The notes: generated by a model not told the origin, from the letters alone. DNA of 64,000 nt from Barnesiella sp. An22 (GCF_002159975.1 NZ_NFJR01000011.1:36250-100249); one strand, 5' to 3'. Shown: positions 36,424 to 44,868, counted from the stretch's first letter. Made by a program: numbers and translations.

Positions 36424-37746
36424 TTATTCTTCGGTTTTGGCAGGGTCGATTTTTACCTTCACCTTGCCGATGCGTCGTTTGTCGAGCTCGAGTACCAGGA
36501 AGCTGCAACGGCCGTAGTCGATTTGCTCCTTCACCTTGGGGAAATCCTCCTTGATGTCGAGAATCAGCCCGGCCAGGGTTTCGGCGTCCTCGGCCTTGTC
36601 GCCGAACTCGCTCTCGTCGAGTCCCGTGATTTTGTAGAAGTCGTTCAGCAGGGTTTTCCCCTCGAAGATGTAGGTGTTGTCGTCGAGCTTGACGTAGTTC
36701 TTCTCCTCCTCGTCGTACTCGTCGCTGATGTCGCCCACAATCTCTTCGAGAATATCTTCCATCGTGACGATACCCGATGTGCCGCCGAATTCGTCGACGA
36801 CGATGGCCATGTGGATTTTTTTCGTGCGGAACTCCTCCAGCAGGTCGTCGATCATCTTGGTCTCGGGCACGAAGTAGGCCCGGCGCATGAGCTTGCGCCA
36901 GTTGAACGAGGCATCCTGCCCGATGTAGGGCAAGAGGTCCTTGCTGTATATGATGCCCTTGATGTCGTCTTCGGTGGTGTCGTAGACGGGCAGCCGCGAG
37001 TAGCCGGTCTCGATGACGAGGTCGAGCAGCTCCTTGAAGTCGGTACGTATCTCTACGTCGGTAATGTCGACGCGGGCCGTCATCACCTCCTGCACGGTTT
37101 TGCCGCCGAATTTGATGATGCCCTCGAGCATCTCCTTCTCGTCATTCGCCTCGACCTGAGTCATCTCGAGAGCTTGCGAGAGTTCGTTCATCGAGATGTT
37201 GGCACTCTTCTTCACCATGTGCTTGTTGACGATGTGGGTCGTGTTGACCAGCAAGTTGGCCAGCGGAGAGAAAATCTTCTCCAGTACCGACAGCCCCCGG
37301 CAACTGCGTCGCACCCAGTTGACCGGCTTCTGATTGGCATAGAACTTGGGCATCACCTCGCCGAAGAGCAGCAGCAGGAAGGTGAGCAGAATCGTCTGGA
37401 AGATGAAATCCAGTACGTCGCTGTGGAAATGAAGAATATCTGAAAAGAAGAAGTTGCAGAGAATAACGATGGCCACATTGACCAGGTTGTTTGAGATAAG
37501 TATCGTAGCCAGCAGATACTCGGGACGGGAAAGCAGCTTTTTGACCAGGGCGTTGGTCGTAGACTCGTCGTTGTCAAACTCGTGAAGCTCTTCGGACGAG
37601 AGCGAGAAGTAGGCTATTTCGGAAGCTGAAACAAAAGCAGAGACACACAATAACAATCCTGCCAGGATGATAGCCAGAATGGCACCGCCCGAAGGGGAGG
37701 TCACTTCGATGGCAGAGAAAACCGATAAATACGAATCTGGGTCCAA
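36424..37746 (-). CDS. gldE: Gliding motility-associated protein GldE-like (CorC/CNNM family)
   Basis: The protein has 440 residues. Four hydrophobic N-terminal segments form a CNNM/DUF21 domain, then paired CBS domains (about 215-340) and a CorC_HlyC C-terminal domain with DEFGGTSGIVTMEDILEEIVGDI near 310. The start is TTG at 37746: a stop codon lies six codons upstream in frame, and no ATG or GTG follows for over 100 residues. It is the second gene of ssb-gldE-gldD. GldE mutants suppress gldD loss in Flavobacterium (by my recollection). The substrate may be Mg2+. Confidence 0.9.
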   Translation of the reverse strand: MDPDSYLSVFSAIEVTSPSGGAILAIILAGLLLCVSAFVSASEIAYFSLSSEELHEFDNDESTTNALVKKLLSRPEYLLATILISNNLVNVAIVILCNFFFSDILHFHSDVLDFIFQTILLTFLLLLFGEVMPKFYANQKPVNWVRRSCRGLSVLEKIFSPLANLLVNTTHIVNKHMVKKSANISMNELSQALEMTQVEANDEKEMLEGIIKFGGKTVQEVMTARVDITDVEIRTDFKELLDLVIETGYSRLPVYDTTEDDIKGIIYSKDLLPYIGQDASFNWRKLMRRAYFVPETKMIDDLLEEFRTKKIHMAIVVDEFGGTSGIVTMEDILEEIVGDISDEYDEEEKNYVKLDDNTYIFEGKTLLNDFYKITGLDESEFGDKAEDAETLAGLILDIKEDFPKVKEQIDYGRCSFLVLELDKRRIGKVKVKIDPAKTEE

Positions 37747-37802
37747 GAAAAATGAGTATTAGTTAAACAATAGGCTTGCCTCTCCCGATGCCGGGTCGGC
37801 AA

Positions 37803-37834
37803 CTCCTCGTGCCGGTCTGAACCGGCACGAGGAG
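37803..37834. repeat. Perfect 14-bp inverted repeat between ssb and gldE
   Basis: CTCCTCGTGCCGGT at 37803-37816 and its exact complement at 37821-37834 enclose CTGA. No T tract follows on either strand. It may be an RNA processing or stability hairpin. Confidence 0.75.
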
Positions 37835-37872
37835 CGTAGCCCGTTAATTGCCTGCAAAATTACAACAATCTA

Positions 37873-38337
37873 TCAGAACGGCAAATCGTCGTCGGCACTA
37901 TTTCCGCCAAGCGGTGCATTTCCCGGGTTGGCCGGAGCCTGGTAGCTTTGCGGTTGAGCCTGAGGCTGTGCGGCCGGAGCCGGTGCTGCGGTTGCCTGGC
38001 TGTCGCGACGGCCCAGCAGCTCCATGTTGTCGACATAGATTTCGGTGGTGTAGCGGCGAATCTTGTTCTGGTCTTCCCACGAGCGGGTACGAATCTTTCC
38101 CTCGATATAGAGTTGAGTGCCTTTGCGCACATACTTCTCGGCCACTTCGGCCAGGCCGCGCCAGGCCACGATGTTGTGCCACTCGGTTTTATCGGGTATC
38201 TGCACCCCGCTTTGGGTGGTATATCCGCGTTCGGTGGTTGCCAGGGTGAAGTTGGCCACGCACACGTTGTTTTCGATGTATCGCACGTCGGGGTCTTTCC
38301 CCACGTTACCTATCAGAATGACTTTGTTTACAGACAT
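37873..38337 (-). CDS. ssb: Single-stranded DNA-binding protein
   Basis: The protein has 154 residues. The OB-fold spans about 1-110 (MSVNKVILIGNVGKDPDVRY, TEWHNIVAWRGLAEVAEKYV), followed by a Gln/Pro/Ala-rich linker and the acidic C-terminal tip DDDLPF that binds partner proteins. It protects ssDNA and recruits repair enzymes. It leads the ssb-gldE-gldD-PPTase run. The promoter at 38425-38455 lies inside a repeat related to the one at 26345. In other Bacteroidetes mutY often lies upstream of ssb; it does not here. Confidence 0.97.
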   Translation of the reverse strand: MSVNKVILIGNVGKDPDVRYIENNVCVANFTLATTERGYTTQSGVQIPDKTEWHNIVAWRGLAEVAEKYVRKGTQLYIEGKIRTRSWEDQNKIRRYTTEIYVDNMELLGRRDSQATAAPAPAAQPQAQPQSYQAPANPGNAPLGGNSADDDLPF

Positions 38338-38397
38338 ATTGTTGAGTTGTTGGTGGTATAATCTTTTTCAAAAATAGAGCGTTCACTTGAACTTTAT

Positions 38398-38432
38398 GCC
38401 GAACCGCATCCTATCTTCGTGTAACAAAGATA
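38398..38432. repeat. Second copy of the promoter-bearing intergenic repeat
   Basis: GCCGAACCGCATCCTATCTT and CAAAGATA resemble 26406-26436 (GCCGAGCCGCCTCCTATATT ... AAATATA). The internal palindrome TATCTT ... AAGATA carries opposite -7-like boxes. Confidence 0.55.
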
Positions 38433-38455
38433 GAGAAAAAAGCGAGCCGATGCAA
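38425..38455 (-). promoter_or_regulatory. Promoter of ssb-gldE-gldD-PPTase
   Basis: On the minus strand TTG (38455-38453), a 20-bp spacer and TATCTTTG (38432-38425). The ssb start codon is about 88 bases downstream. Confidence 0.75.
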
Positions 38456-38489
38456 GTGGCGCTTGAGTTTTCGTGCAGGAGCAATCGAC

Positions 38490-38521
38490 AAAAAAGGACT
38501 CCCTTGATTTCAAGGAAGTCC
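38490..38521 (-). terminator. Minus-strand intrinsic terminator downstream of the candidate small gene
   Basis: GGACT-CCTTG and CAAGG-AGTCC (38496-38521) form a hairpin with a single C-A mismatch and a 4-base loop. On the minus strand six T follow (38495-38490). No gene of mine ends here except the unit at 38490-38810. Confidence 0.75.
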
Positions 38522-38553
38522 CTCATGTAAAAAAATACAGGAATGTGTCGTTT

Positions 38554-38718
38554 TTAACGACGGAACGGTTCTTGTTTTGTGATGGAGATCCTCTCTGTCT
38601 TGATGTGCGTGTAAAGGCTGCTCGAGCCCCCTTGCGCTCTCACGGCTGCTTTCTGGACTTGAATTTCGATATTCCTATATCGGGCATTCGCCCGAAAACA
38701 AGCCGCATGATGTTTCAT
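38554..38718 (-). CDS. Candidate 54-residue basic protein within the small transcript
   Basis: ATG at 38718 and TAA at 38554 enclose 54 residues, rich in Arg, Lys, His and Gln (starts MKHHAACFRAN, ends KQEPFRR). The frame has no signal peptide or membrane segment. Codons include AGG, CGA and AGA, rare in the neighbouring genes, so the frame may be incidental to a structured RNA. I do not recognise the sequence. Confidence 0.3.
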   Translation of the reverse strand: MKHHAACFRANARYRNIEIQVQKAAVRAQGGSSSLYTHIKTERISITKQEPFRR

Positions 38719-38809
38719 GCCTTTACAAAGAGTATTCCTGTATTTATGTCCCCTTTTTTAGTTTTGTACTTTTGTTTTTTTGAACCGTGTAACCATACAA
38801 AATACAACT

Positions 38810-38840
38810 CAAAGATAGGACGATAAAAGCAGCCCGGCAA
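38810..38840 (-). promoter_or_regulatory. Promoter of the candidate small transcript
   Basis: On the minus strand TTG (38840-38838), a 20-bp spacer and TATCTTTG (38817-38810), an exact consensus match. Confidence 0.7.
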
Positions 38841-38951
38841 CTGTGCGGTAGGTGGCTTTTGAGATAAGAGGCCCGATTGTTGGATAAGAGGTGAAAAATC
38901 GGGATTAACAGGTTTGTTTTTAAAAATGGTAAACGTGTCGGAAAAAAGTAG

Positions 38952-38959
38952 TACCTTTG
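38952..38959 (+). promoter_or_regulatory. -7 element of the two-component system promoter
   Basis: TACCTTTG lies 154 bases before the kinase ATG at 39114. The -33 box is not clear. The leader contains AAAGGG-CCCTTT at about 38993-39007. Confidence 0.4.
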
Positions 38960-39113
38960 TTTCTTGCAAAATGGTTGATGCTCGATATTGTCAAAGGGGG
39001 GCCCTTTCTACTCTCGTGGATGTGGTAAAATGCTGTCTCCGATTAGGCATAGCCCGCGAATGATTTATACCTTTTGAGCCTTGACTGTTGTTTATAGAAT
39101 AAGTGATTGACCC

Positions 39114-41132
39114 ATGAAAATAATACAGTTTTGGCGATTGGCCCCTTGGTTTTTGTGCGGGATATTGGTGGGTAGTGGCTGTACCTCTCGACAGTCCGAG
39201 ACCGTATCGCTCGATGCCATTAACCAGACGATAGCCGATTCGCTGAAGAGACACAATATTTCGTTTGTCGTTCAGGCCATCAACCAGGGAAAACGCGAGG
39301 CGCGCGACAGCGACGAGTATTATAACTTTGTGACACAGGATATTGTACGCCATTTCTATACGGGGCGTCCCGACTCGGTATTGCTCAATACCGACAGCGT
39401 GCTGCACTATTTGTCGGGGAAACCCTTTTCGGACTTCCGTAACCGATTGATGGTCAAATGTATGCAGGCCAAGGGTATCTATTACACCCAGTTTGTGTTC
39501 AATGCCGACTCGATGCTCTTCTATCAGAAAGAGGCCTGTCGCTATGCCGAGCAGGGTGATGAGGAGTCGGAGAAGCTGTTGTGCTATGCCAACTTGGCCG
39601 ATGCCTACAAGTTTGGAGGCGATTTGTCGATGAGTGCCATGACCTACCGGCAAGCCATTGCTCTGGCCGACTCCATTCAGGCCGATACGGCCAGCTATAT
39701 TCCGCTGTACAGTGGTTTGGCTGCGACCTATACGACCCTGCGCGATTTTGAGCAAAGTCGAATCTGGTGGGAGAAGTGCGGCCGGTTGTGGCCCCTGATG
39801 ACGGTTTACGACCGGTTCAACTACTTGAACAGCCTGGGTAACGACTATTTCTATCAAAAGGATTATCCGCAGGCGCTGGAGACCTTTTTGCGGCTCGATA
39901 CTTTTCTGCTCGACTATCCCGATATGGAGTGGGAGCGCCACTTCTGTCAAGCCAACCTGTCGGACATCTACCTGAAGCTGCATCAGCCCGAGCAGGCTCG
40001 CCCGCTCATTGCCGAGAATCTGGCGTTTTTCGGGGCAAGCGGACACAACGAGATGGTGATGTCGCACCTGCGCACCCAGCAGATGGAACTGGCTTTGCAA
40101 GATGGCGATTTCGACAAGGCCGGCGAGCTGGTGGCCCGGTATCCCTATCGGGACGAACTGCGGTCGGAGCAGGGTTTGCTGCGGCTCGATTTCCTGCGGC
40201 GGTTTTCAGAGGCCCGGCACGATTGGAAGCGGGCATTCGAATACAGTCAGACCTATACCTCCCTCTCCGATTCGCTGCGCAGCGAGCGGGTGCGCATGAA
40301 GATAGCCGAGAACCGCATGCGCTACGAGCGCGATGCCACCATCCTGAATCAATACCTGGTCATCAGCGACAAGGAGGCCGAACTGATGCGCACCTATGCC
40401 CTGCTGGGCGGGGTGACGGTCGTTGTGCTGGTGCTGATTTTTTTCTACTTCTACCGGCGCAAGCGGGTGAAACAGCGGGAGGAGCAGATGATGCGACGCA
40501 TCGTGACCATGAAGATGGAGAATGCCCGCAACCGCATCACGCCGCACTTCATCTACAATGCTCTCAACCACGAGTTGCTGGCCCGGCAGGAGGGGCGCCC
40601 TTCGTCGCTGGGGGTCCTGGTCGACATGCTCCGCCAGGGGCAGTCGCTGGCGAGTGCCTTCATCACGACGCTGCGCGAGGAGCTCGATTTTATCAACCTC
40701 TATGTAGCTGTCGAGGGCGAGTCGCTGGGCGAAAATTTTGATTATCAGGTAAAGGTAGCCGATGGAATTGCGCTGGATGCCGTGCAGTTGCCCTCGATGA
40801 TGGTGCAGATTTTCGTGGAGAATGCCATTAAGCACGGCTTGAAGAAACTGCCCCACGATGCCGCCAAACGGTTGACGGTACAGGTCGACCGCCACGACGG
40901 AGCCATCCGCATCGAGGTGCTCAACAACGGGCCGTTGCCCGTCGTGCAGCGTAGCGGCGACAAGGTCCAAGTGGGCTTGCGGGTCGTTGCCCAGATTATT
41001 CAGTTGCTCAACACCCGCAACAAGCGGCCGATGAGTTTCGAGTTGAGCGGCTGTCACACTCCCGAGGGTGAAGAGGGGTGTCGAGCCCAGCTGATTATCC
41101 CCGACGGCTATAACTTCGATATAAACGATTGA
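39114..41132 (+). CDS. LytS/YehU-type sensor histidine kinase with TPR-like sensor region
   Basis: The protein has 672 residues. The N-terminus has a lipoprotein-like signal ending in LVGSGC (Cys23). Residues 25 to about 400 form helical TPR-like repeats, expected outside the cytoplasm. A single membrane helix near 430-450 (LLGGVTVVVLVLIFFYFY) leads to a His_kinase domain, with the phosphoacceptor His478 in NRITPHFIYNALNHEL, and the N-box FVENAIKHG near 560. It would phosphorylate the LytTR regulator encoded one base downstream. The ligand is unknown. Confidence 0.9.
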   Translation: MKIIQFWRLAPWFLCGILVGSGCTSRQSETVSLDAINQTIADSLKRHNISFVVQAINQGKREARDSDEYYNFVTQDIVRHFYTGRPDSVLLNTDSVLHYLSGKPFSDFRNRLMVKCMQAKGIYYTQFVFNADSMLFYQKEACRYAEQGDEESEKLLCYANLADAYKFGGDLSMSAMTYRQAIALADSIQADTASYIPLYSGLAATYTTLRDFEQSRIWWEKCGRLWPLMTVYDRFNYLNSLGNDYFYQKDYPQALETFLRLDTFLLDYPDMEWERHFCQANLSDIYLKLHQPEQARPLIAENLAFFGASGHNEMVMSHLRTQQMELALQDGDFDKAGELVARYPYRDELRSEQGLLRLDFLRRFSEARHDWKRAFEYSQTYTSLSDSLRSERVRMKIAENRMRYERDATILNQYLVISDKEAELMRTYALLGGVTVVVLVLIFFYFYRRKRVKQREEQMMRRIVTMKMENARNRITPHFIYNALNHELLARQEGRPSSLGVLVDMLRQGQSLASAFITTLREELDFINLYVAVEGESLGENFDYQVKVADGIALDAVQLPSMMVQIFVENAIKHGLKKLPHDAAKRLTVQVDRHDGAIRIEVLNNGPLPVVQRSGDKVQVGLRVVAQIIQLLNTRNKRPMSFELSGCHTPEGEEGCRAQLIIPDGYNFDIND

Positions 41133-41133
41133 T

Positions 41134-41895
41134 ATGGAAAACAGAATTGATACCGTAATCGTCGACGACGACAACCCGTCGATACGGCTCTTGGCCGACC
41201 GGCTGAAAGCCTACCCCGATGTGCGGGTGGTAGCTACGGCCGGTAACGGCGAGGAGGGTTGGAATACGGTCTTGAGGTATAAACCCGACCTGCTCTTTCT
41301 CGATGTGGAGCTCTCCGACACGTCGGGGCTGGAGTTCCTGTCGTCGCTCGACAGGCACATCGACTGGGATATGAAGGTGGTATTTTATACCTCGTACGAG
41401 AAATACCTGTTGCCGGCTCTGCGGTTGCAGGCTTTCGATTATTTGCTCAAGCCGGTGAGCGACAGTGAACTGTCGCTGATTATGGACCGTTACTACCTGT
41501 TGCGCGACGAGTCTCGCCGGATGGTTGTCCCGCCTTCGATACCGTCGCCGTCGCCGATGCAGTCGATACTGATTACCACCATTACCAACGACAAGCTCAT
41601 TGTGCGGGCCGAGAATATCGGCTTTTTCAAATACGATTCGGAGCGCAAGTTGTGGAAGGTAATCCTGAACAATCTGCAGCACTTTATTCTGAAACACCAG
41701 ACCACGGCCGATACGATTCTGAATTACGCTCCCGAGTTTATCCAGATTCACAAGTCGTATATCATCAATATCAATTACCTGTATATGATTTCGGAGAACA
41801 GCTGCACGTTGTTGCCTCCGTTCAACAAGGTGTCGGAGCTCCGGGTGAGCAAGGTCTACAAAAAGAAATTGCTGGACCGGTTTTACGATTTGTAA
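41134..41895 (+). CDS. LytTR-family response regulator
   Basis: The protein has 253 residues. The receiver domain carries Asp11-13 (VDDDN) and the phosphoacceptor Asp57 (LFLDVELSD), with Thr/Lys switch residues (KVVFYTSY and LLKPVSD). The C-terminal LytTR DNA-binding domain (about 145-253) includes FIQIHKSYIININYL. The start codon lies one base after the kinase stop codon. The targets are not evident in this window. Confidence 0.94.
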   Translation: MENRIDTVIVDDDNPSIRLLADRLKAYPDVRVVATAGNGEEGWNTVLRYKPDLLFLDVELSDTSGLEFLSSLDRHIDWDMKVVFYTSYEKYLLPALRLQAFDYLLKPVSDSELSLIMDRYYLLRDESRRMVVPPSIPSPSPMQSILITTITNDKLIVRAENIGFFKYDSERKLWKVILNNLQHFILKHQTTADTILNYAPEFIQIHKSYIININYLYMISENSCTLLPPFNKVSELRVSKVYKKKLLDRFYDL

Positions 41896-41908
41896 ACTCC
41901 GGCCCAGC
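41871..41908 (-). terminator. Possible proC terminator crossing the regulator stop codon
   Basis: GCTGGACCGG at 41871-41880 pairs with CCGGCCCAGC at 41899-41908 with one mismatch. On the minus strand a T-rich tract (AATTTCTTTTT) follows. The stem covers the stop codon of the LytTR gene. Confidence 0.5.
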
Positions 41909-41931
41909 AATAGCTCTTGAGGGGATGCGCC

Positions 41932-42720
41932 TTATTTTGAGGCTTTCAATCCCCGGACGACGGCAGCCGAAAATCCGGCGGCCTCCATTTCGTTAAGTCC
42001 TTTGATGGTGATGCCGCCGGGTGTGGTCACGCGGTCTATCTCCACTTCGGGGTGGTTGCCGGTATCGAGCAGCAGTTCGGCAGCCCCTTTGACGGTCTGT
42101 TCTACGACCAGTTGGGCATCTTGAGGACGGAATCCCATCTCTATGCCCCCCTCGATGGCAGCCCGTATGTAGCGCATGGCAAAGGCTGTGCCGCAAGAGC
42201 AGAGCGCTGTGCCGGCCTCCATGAGGCTCTCGTCGACGAGAAGGCTCTTGCCCAGGCTGTCGAGCATCGTCTTGATGACGTCTACCTGCTCGGGTGTGGC
42301 GTTGTAGGGGGTGAAGAGGGTCATGCTCTGCCGGATAGCCACGGCCGTGTTGGGCATCACCCGGAAGATGGCGGGGATGGCATCGCCCGAAGCGAAGAGA
42401 GCGGCCAGGCGTTCGATAGTGGCGCCGGCTACAATCGAGACAATCATCTGGCGGGGCAGGTCGAGCTCCTTGCGAATGTCGATGGCCACGCTGTCGAGAA
42501 CCCAAGGCTTCACGGCCAGGACGATGATGTCGGCATCCTTCACGGCGGCCTTGTTGTCGGTGGTGGTGTGAATCGAGGCAATCTCGCCCTGAATCGTTTC
42601 CAGTTTCTCTTTACCCCGGTTGCTCACTGTAATGTCGTCCGGGTTTACGAAAGTGCTTTTGGTCAGTCCGCGGGCTATGGCTCCACCCATATTCCCGCAT
42701 CCTATAATCGTTATTTTCAT
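41932..42720 (-). CDS. proC: Pyrroline-5-carboxylate reductase
   Basis: The protein has 262 residues with a Rossmann nucleotide-binding start (MKITIIGCGNMGGAIARGL). Later signatures are ALCSCGTAFAMRYI and VTTPGGITIKGLNEME, which is the ProC motif. It reduces pyrroline-5-carboxylate to proline with NAD(P)H. It is last in the arg operon, its start codon overlapping the argD stop by four bases (ATGA). It links proline and arginine pathways. Confidence 0.95.
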   Translation of the reverse strand: MKITIIGCGNMGGAIARGLTKSTFVNPDDITVSNRGKEKLETIQGEIASIHTTTDNKAAVKDADIIVLAVKPWVLDSVAIDIRKELDLPRQMIVSIVAGATIERLAALFASGDAIPAIFRVMPNTAVAIRQSMTLFTPYNATPEQVDVIKTMLDSLGKSLLVDESLMEAGTALCSCGTAFAMRYIRAAIEGGIEMGFRPQDAQLVVEQTVKGAAELLLDTGNHPEVEIDRVTTPGGITIKGLNEMEAAGFSAAVVRGLKASK

Positions 42721-43841
42721 GGAAGTATGTTTTTAAGTTTACCGATAAAACAATCGGCTTGTTCTTGCGATAGCGACAGAGGCGGCAGCAATCGTATCAC
42801 GTTCGTGCCCGAGGCTCCGGTAAATACGTGCTGCTCGAACAGTAGTTTGTGGCGCAGCTCCTTGACGGGCTGGTCGAACTCGAGCCCGATCATCAACCCC
42901 TTGCCCCGTACCTCCTTGATTTGAGGAATCTCCCGGAGCCGGTCGATGAGGTATTGTCCCACGCGGGCCGCGTTGTCGACGAGGTGTTCGTCGCGCATCA
43001 CGTCGAGCACGGCACAGGCAGCGGCGCAGGCCAGGTGGTTGCCGCCGAAGGTGGTGCCCAGCATCCCGTATACGGGGGTGAACTGGGGGCTGATGAGGAC
43101 TCCCCCGATGGGGAATCCGTTGCCCATGCCCTTGGCCATGGTGATGAGGTCGGGGCGTATGCCGGCATGCTGGTGGGCAAAGAACTTGCCCGTGCGGCCG
43201 TAGCCTGACTGTACTTCGTCGACGATGAGCACGACTCCGTGGCGGGTGCAGGCCTCGCGCAGGTCGCGCAGGAACTGCGCGTCGGGTACCTGAATGCCGC
43301 CCACGCCCTGTATGCCCTCGATGATGACGGCGCAGACGTCGCCGGCGGCCATCTCCTGCTCGACACGAGCCATGTCGTTGAGGGGGAGGAAAGCCACCTC
43401 GAAGGTGTCGTTGATGGGGGCGACGATGCAGGGGTTGTCGGTCACCTTGACTGCGGCCGAGGTACGGCCGTGGAAGGAGTGGGCAAAGGCGATGACCTTC
43501 TTCTTGCCGGTGTGGAACGAGGCCAGTTTCAGCGCGTTTTCGTTGGCCTCGGCCCCCGAGTTGATGAGGAAGAGGGCATAGTCGTCATACCCCGACAGGG
43601 CGCCCAGCTTGTCGGCCAGTTGCTGTTGCAGGCTGTTGATAACCGAGTTGGAGTAGAAGACGAGCTTCTGGGCCTGCTCGGTAATGCGTTTCACGTAGCA
43701 GGGGTGCGAGTGGCCTATGGAGATGACGGCGTGACCCCCGTAGAGGTCGAGGTACTCGGTGCCCTGCGTGTCGTAGGTGTAGCACCCTTTCCCGGCTACG
43801 ATTTCCAGGTCGAACAGCGGATATACGTCAAATAGTTTCAT
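42717..43841 (-). CDS. argD: Acetylornithine-type aminotransferase (class III)
   Basis: The protein has 374 residues. The PLP-binding Lys237 lies in LITMAKGMGNGFPIGG, with the aminotransferase motifs NSGAEANENALK near 95 and VDEVQSGYGRTGKF near 207. It would transaminate N-acetyl- or N-succinyl-glutamate semialdehyde; Bacteroidetes often use succinylated intermediates. The gene lies between argC and proC in the operon. An ornithine aminotransferase function cannot be ruled out. Confidence 0.92.
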   Translation of the reverse strand: MKLFDVYPLFDLEIVAGKGCYTYDTQGTEYLDLYGGHAVISIGHSHPCYVKRITEQAQKLVFYSNSVINSLQQQLADKLGALSGYDDYALFLINSGAEANENALKLASFHTGKKKVIAFAHSFHGRTSAAVKVTDNPCIVAPINDTFEVAFLPLNDMARVEQEMAAGDVCAVIIEGIQGVGGIQVPDAQFLRDLREACTRHGVVLIVDEVQSGYGRTGKFFAHQHAGIRPDLITMAKGMGNGFPIGGVLISPQFTPVYGMLGTTFGGNHLACAAACAVLDVMRDEHLVDNAARVGQYLIDRLREIPQIKEVRGKGLMIGLEFDQPVKELRHKLLFEQHVFTGASGTNVIRLLPPLSLSQEQADCFIGKLKNILP

Positions 43842-43854
43842 AACAGTTTCCAGC

Positions 43855-44823
43855 TTAAAAAGCCGAAGGTTTCAACTGCAGCCCCACCCGTTCGTGCAGG
43901 CCGAACAGCAGGTTCATGTTGTGTACGGCTTGTCCCGAGGCTCCTTTCAACAGGTTGTCGATGACCGAGACGATGAGCAGTTTGCCGTCGTGCTTCTCGA
44001 GATAGAGGAGGCACTTGTTGGTGTTGACCACCTGCTTCAGGTCGGGCATCCGGTCGGTGAGGAAGGTGAAGTTATGATCGTCGTAGTAGGTGTTGTACAG
44101 CTCCTTCAGCAGCTCCAGCTCGACGGGGCAGTCGAGGTAGAGCGTGGCAAAGATGCCCCGCGAGAAGTTACCCCTGACGGGGATGAAGTTGATGGGGGCC
44201 GAGAAACTGTTCTGCAACTTTGAGAGGCTCTGCCGTATCTCGGACAGGTGCTGGTGGTTGAACGGCTTGTAGATGGAGATGTTGTCGTTGCGCCAGCTGA
44301 AGTGGCTGGTGGGCGAGGGCTTCTGCCCCGCGCCGGTCGAGCCGGTGATGGCGTGCACGTGTATCTCGCTGTTGAGCAGCAGGTTCTTGGCCAGCGGTAG
44401 CAGCGCCAGTTGAATGGCCGTGGCGAAGCAACCCGGGTTGGCCACATGCTTGGAGCGGATGATGTACTTGCGGTTCAGCTCGGGCAGCCCGTAGACGAAG
44501 TCGTTGTCGGGGGCATCGAGCCGATAGTCGGCCGAGAGGTCGATGATGCGCAGCTCGTCGGGCAGCTTGTGGCTCTCCATGAACTTGCGGGTGTCGCCGT
44601 GTGCCGTGCAGAAGAAGAGCAGGTCTATTTCGTCGAAGGGCATCTCGCGGGTAAAGACAAGGTCGGTCTCGCCGAACAGTCCGGTGTGAACGTCGGTCAC
44701 TCGGTTTCCGGCGTTGCTTTCGCTGTGTACGAACACAATCTCTACATCGGGGTGGTTGATCAACAATCTTATCAATTCGCCGGCGGTATACCCTGCGCCG
44801 CCTATAATACCTACTTTAATCAT
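43855..44823 (-). CDS. argC: N-acetyl-gamma-glutamyl-phosphate reductase
   Basis: The protein has 322 residues. It has an N-terminal Rossmann fold (VGIIGGAGYTAGELIRLL), the catalytic Cys132 in HVANPGCFATAI, and a dimerisation domain with TGSTGAGQKPS. The NADPH-dependent enzyme makes the semialdehyde of arginine synthesis (acyl-glutamyl phosphate). It is followed by argD after 13 bases. Confidence 0.95.
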   Translation of the reverse strand: MIKVGIIGGAGYTAGELIRLLINHPDVEIVFVHSESNAGNRVTDVHTGLFGETDLVFTREMPFDEIDLLFFCTAHGDTRKFMESHKLPDELRIIDLSADYRLDAPDNDFVYGLPELNRKYIIRSKHVANPGCFATAIQLALLPLAKNLLLNSEIHVHAITGSTGAGQKPSPTSHFSWRNDNISIYKPFNHQHLSEIRQSLSKLQNSFSAPINFIPVRGNFSRGIFATLYLDCPVELELLKELYNTYYDDHNFTFLTDRMPDLKQVVNTNKCLLYLEKHDGKLLIVSVIDNLLKGASGQAVHNMNLLFGLHERVGLQLKPSAF

Positions 44824-44868
44824 AACGATGGGGTTGACAGTTTTGATTTTCGGACTCTAATCTACGAT

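Larger units (their letters stand above)
38490..38803 (-). ncRNA. Candidate structured RNA or small-protein transcript
   Basis: A clear promoter (38810-38840) and terminator (38490-38521) on the minus strand define a transcript of about 310 bases. Two adjacent perfect hairpins lie at 38667-38682 (6-bp stem) and 38681-38694 (5-bp stem), with further short inverted repeats. It does not match tmRNA, RNase P or signal-recognition RNA by eye. It encloses a 54-residue open frame (38554-38718). The unit could be an RNA gene, a small-protein gene or both. The plus-strand frame through the same bases shows no domain. Confidence 0.45.
38338..39113. other. Gene-poor region between ssb and the kinase
   Basis: This 776-bp stretch holds the ssb promoter and repeat (38398-38455), the candidate small minus-strand transcript with promoter and terminator (38490-38840) and the kinase promoter region (from 38952). 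Open frames on the plus strand across 38473-38826 are not convincing as genes. Confidence 0.5.

Noticed and set aside
38473..38826. A plus-strand frame of 117 codons in the ssb-kinase gap
   Set aside because: It has no recognisable domain, runs through a minus-strand terminator and lies opposite the better supported minus-strand unit.
41871..41908. Treating the hairpin over the LytTR stop codon as a terminator of the regulator
   Set aside because: No T run follows on the plus strand; the minus-strand T-rich tract points to proC instead.
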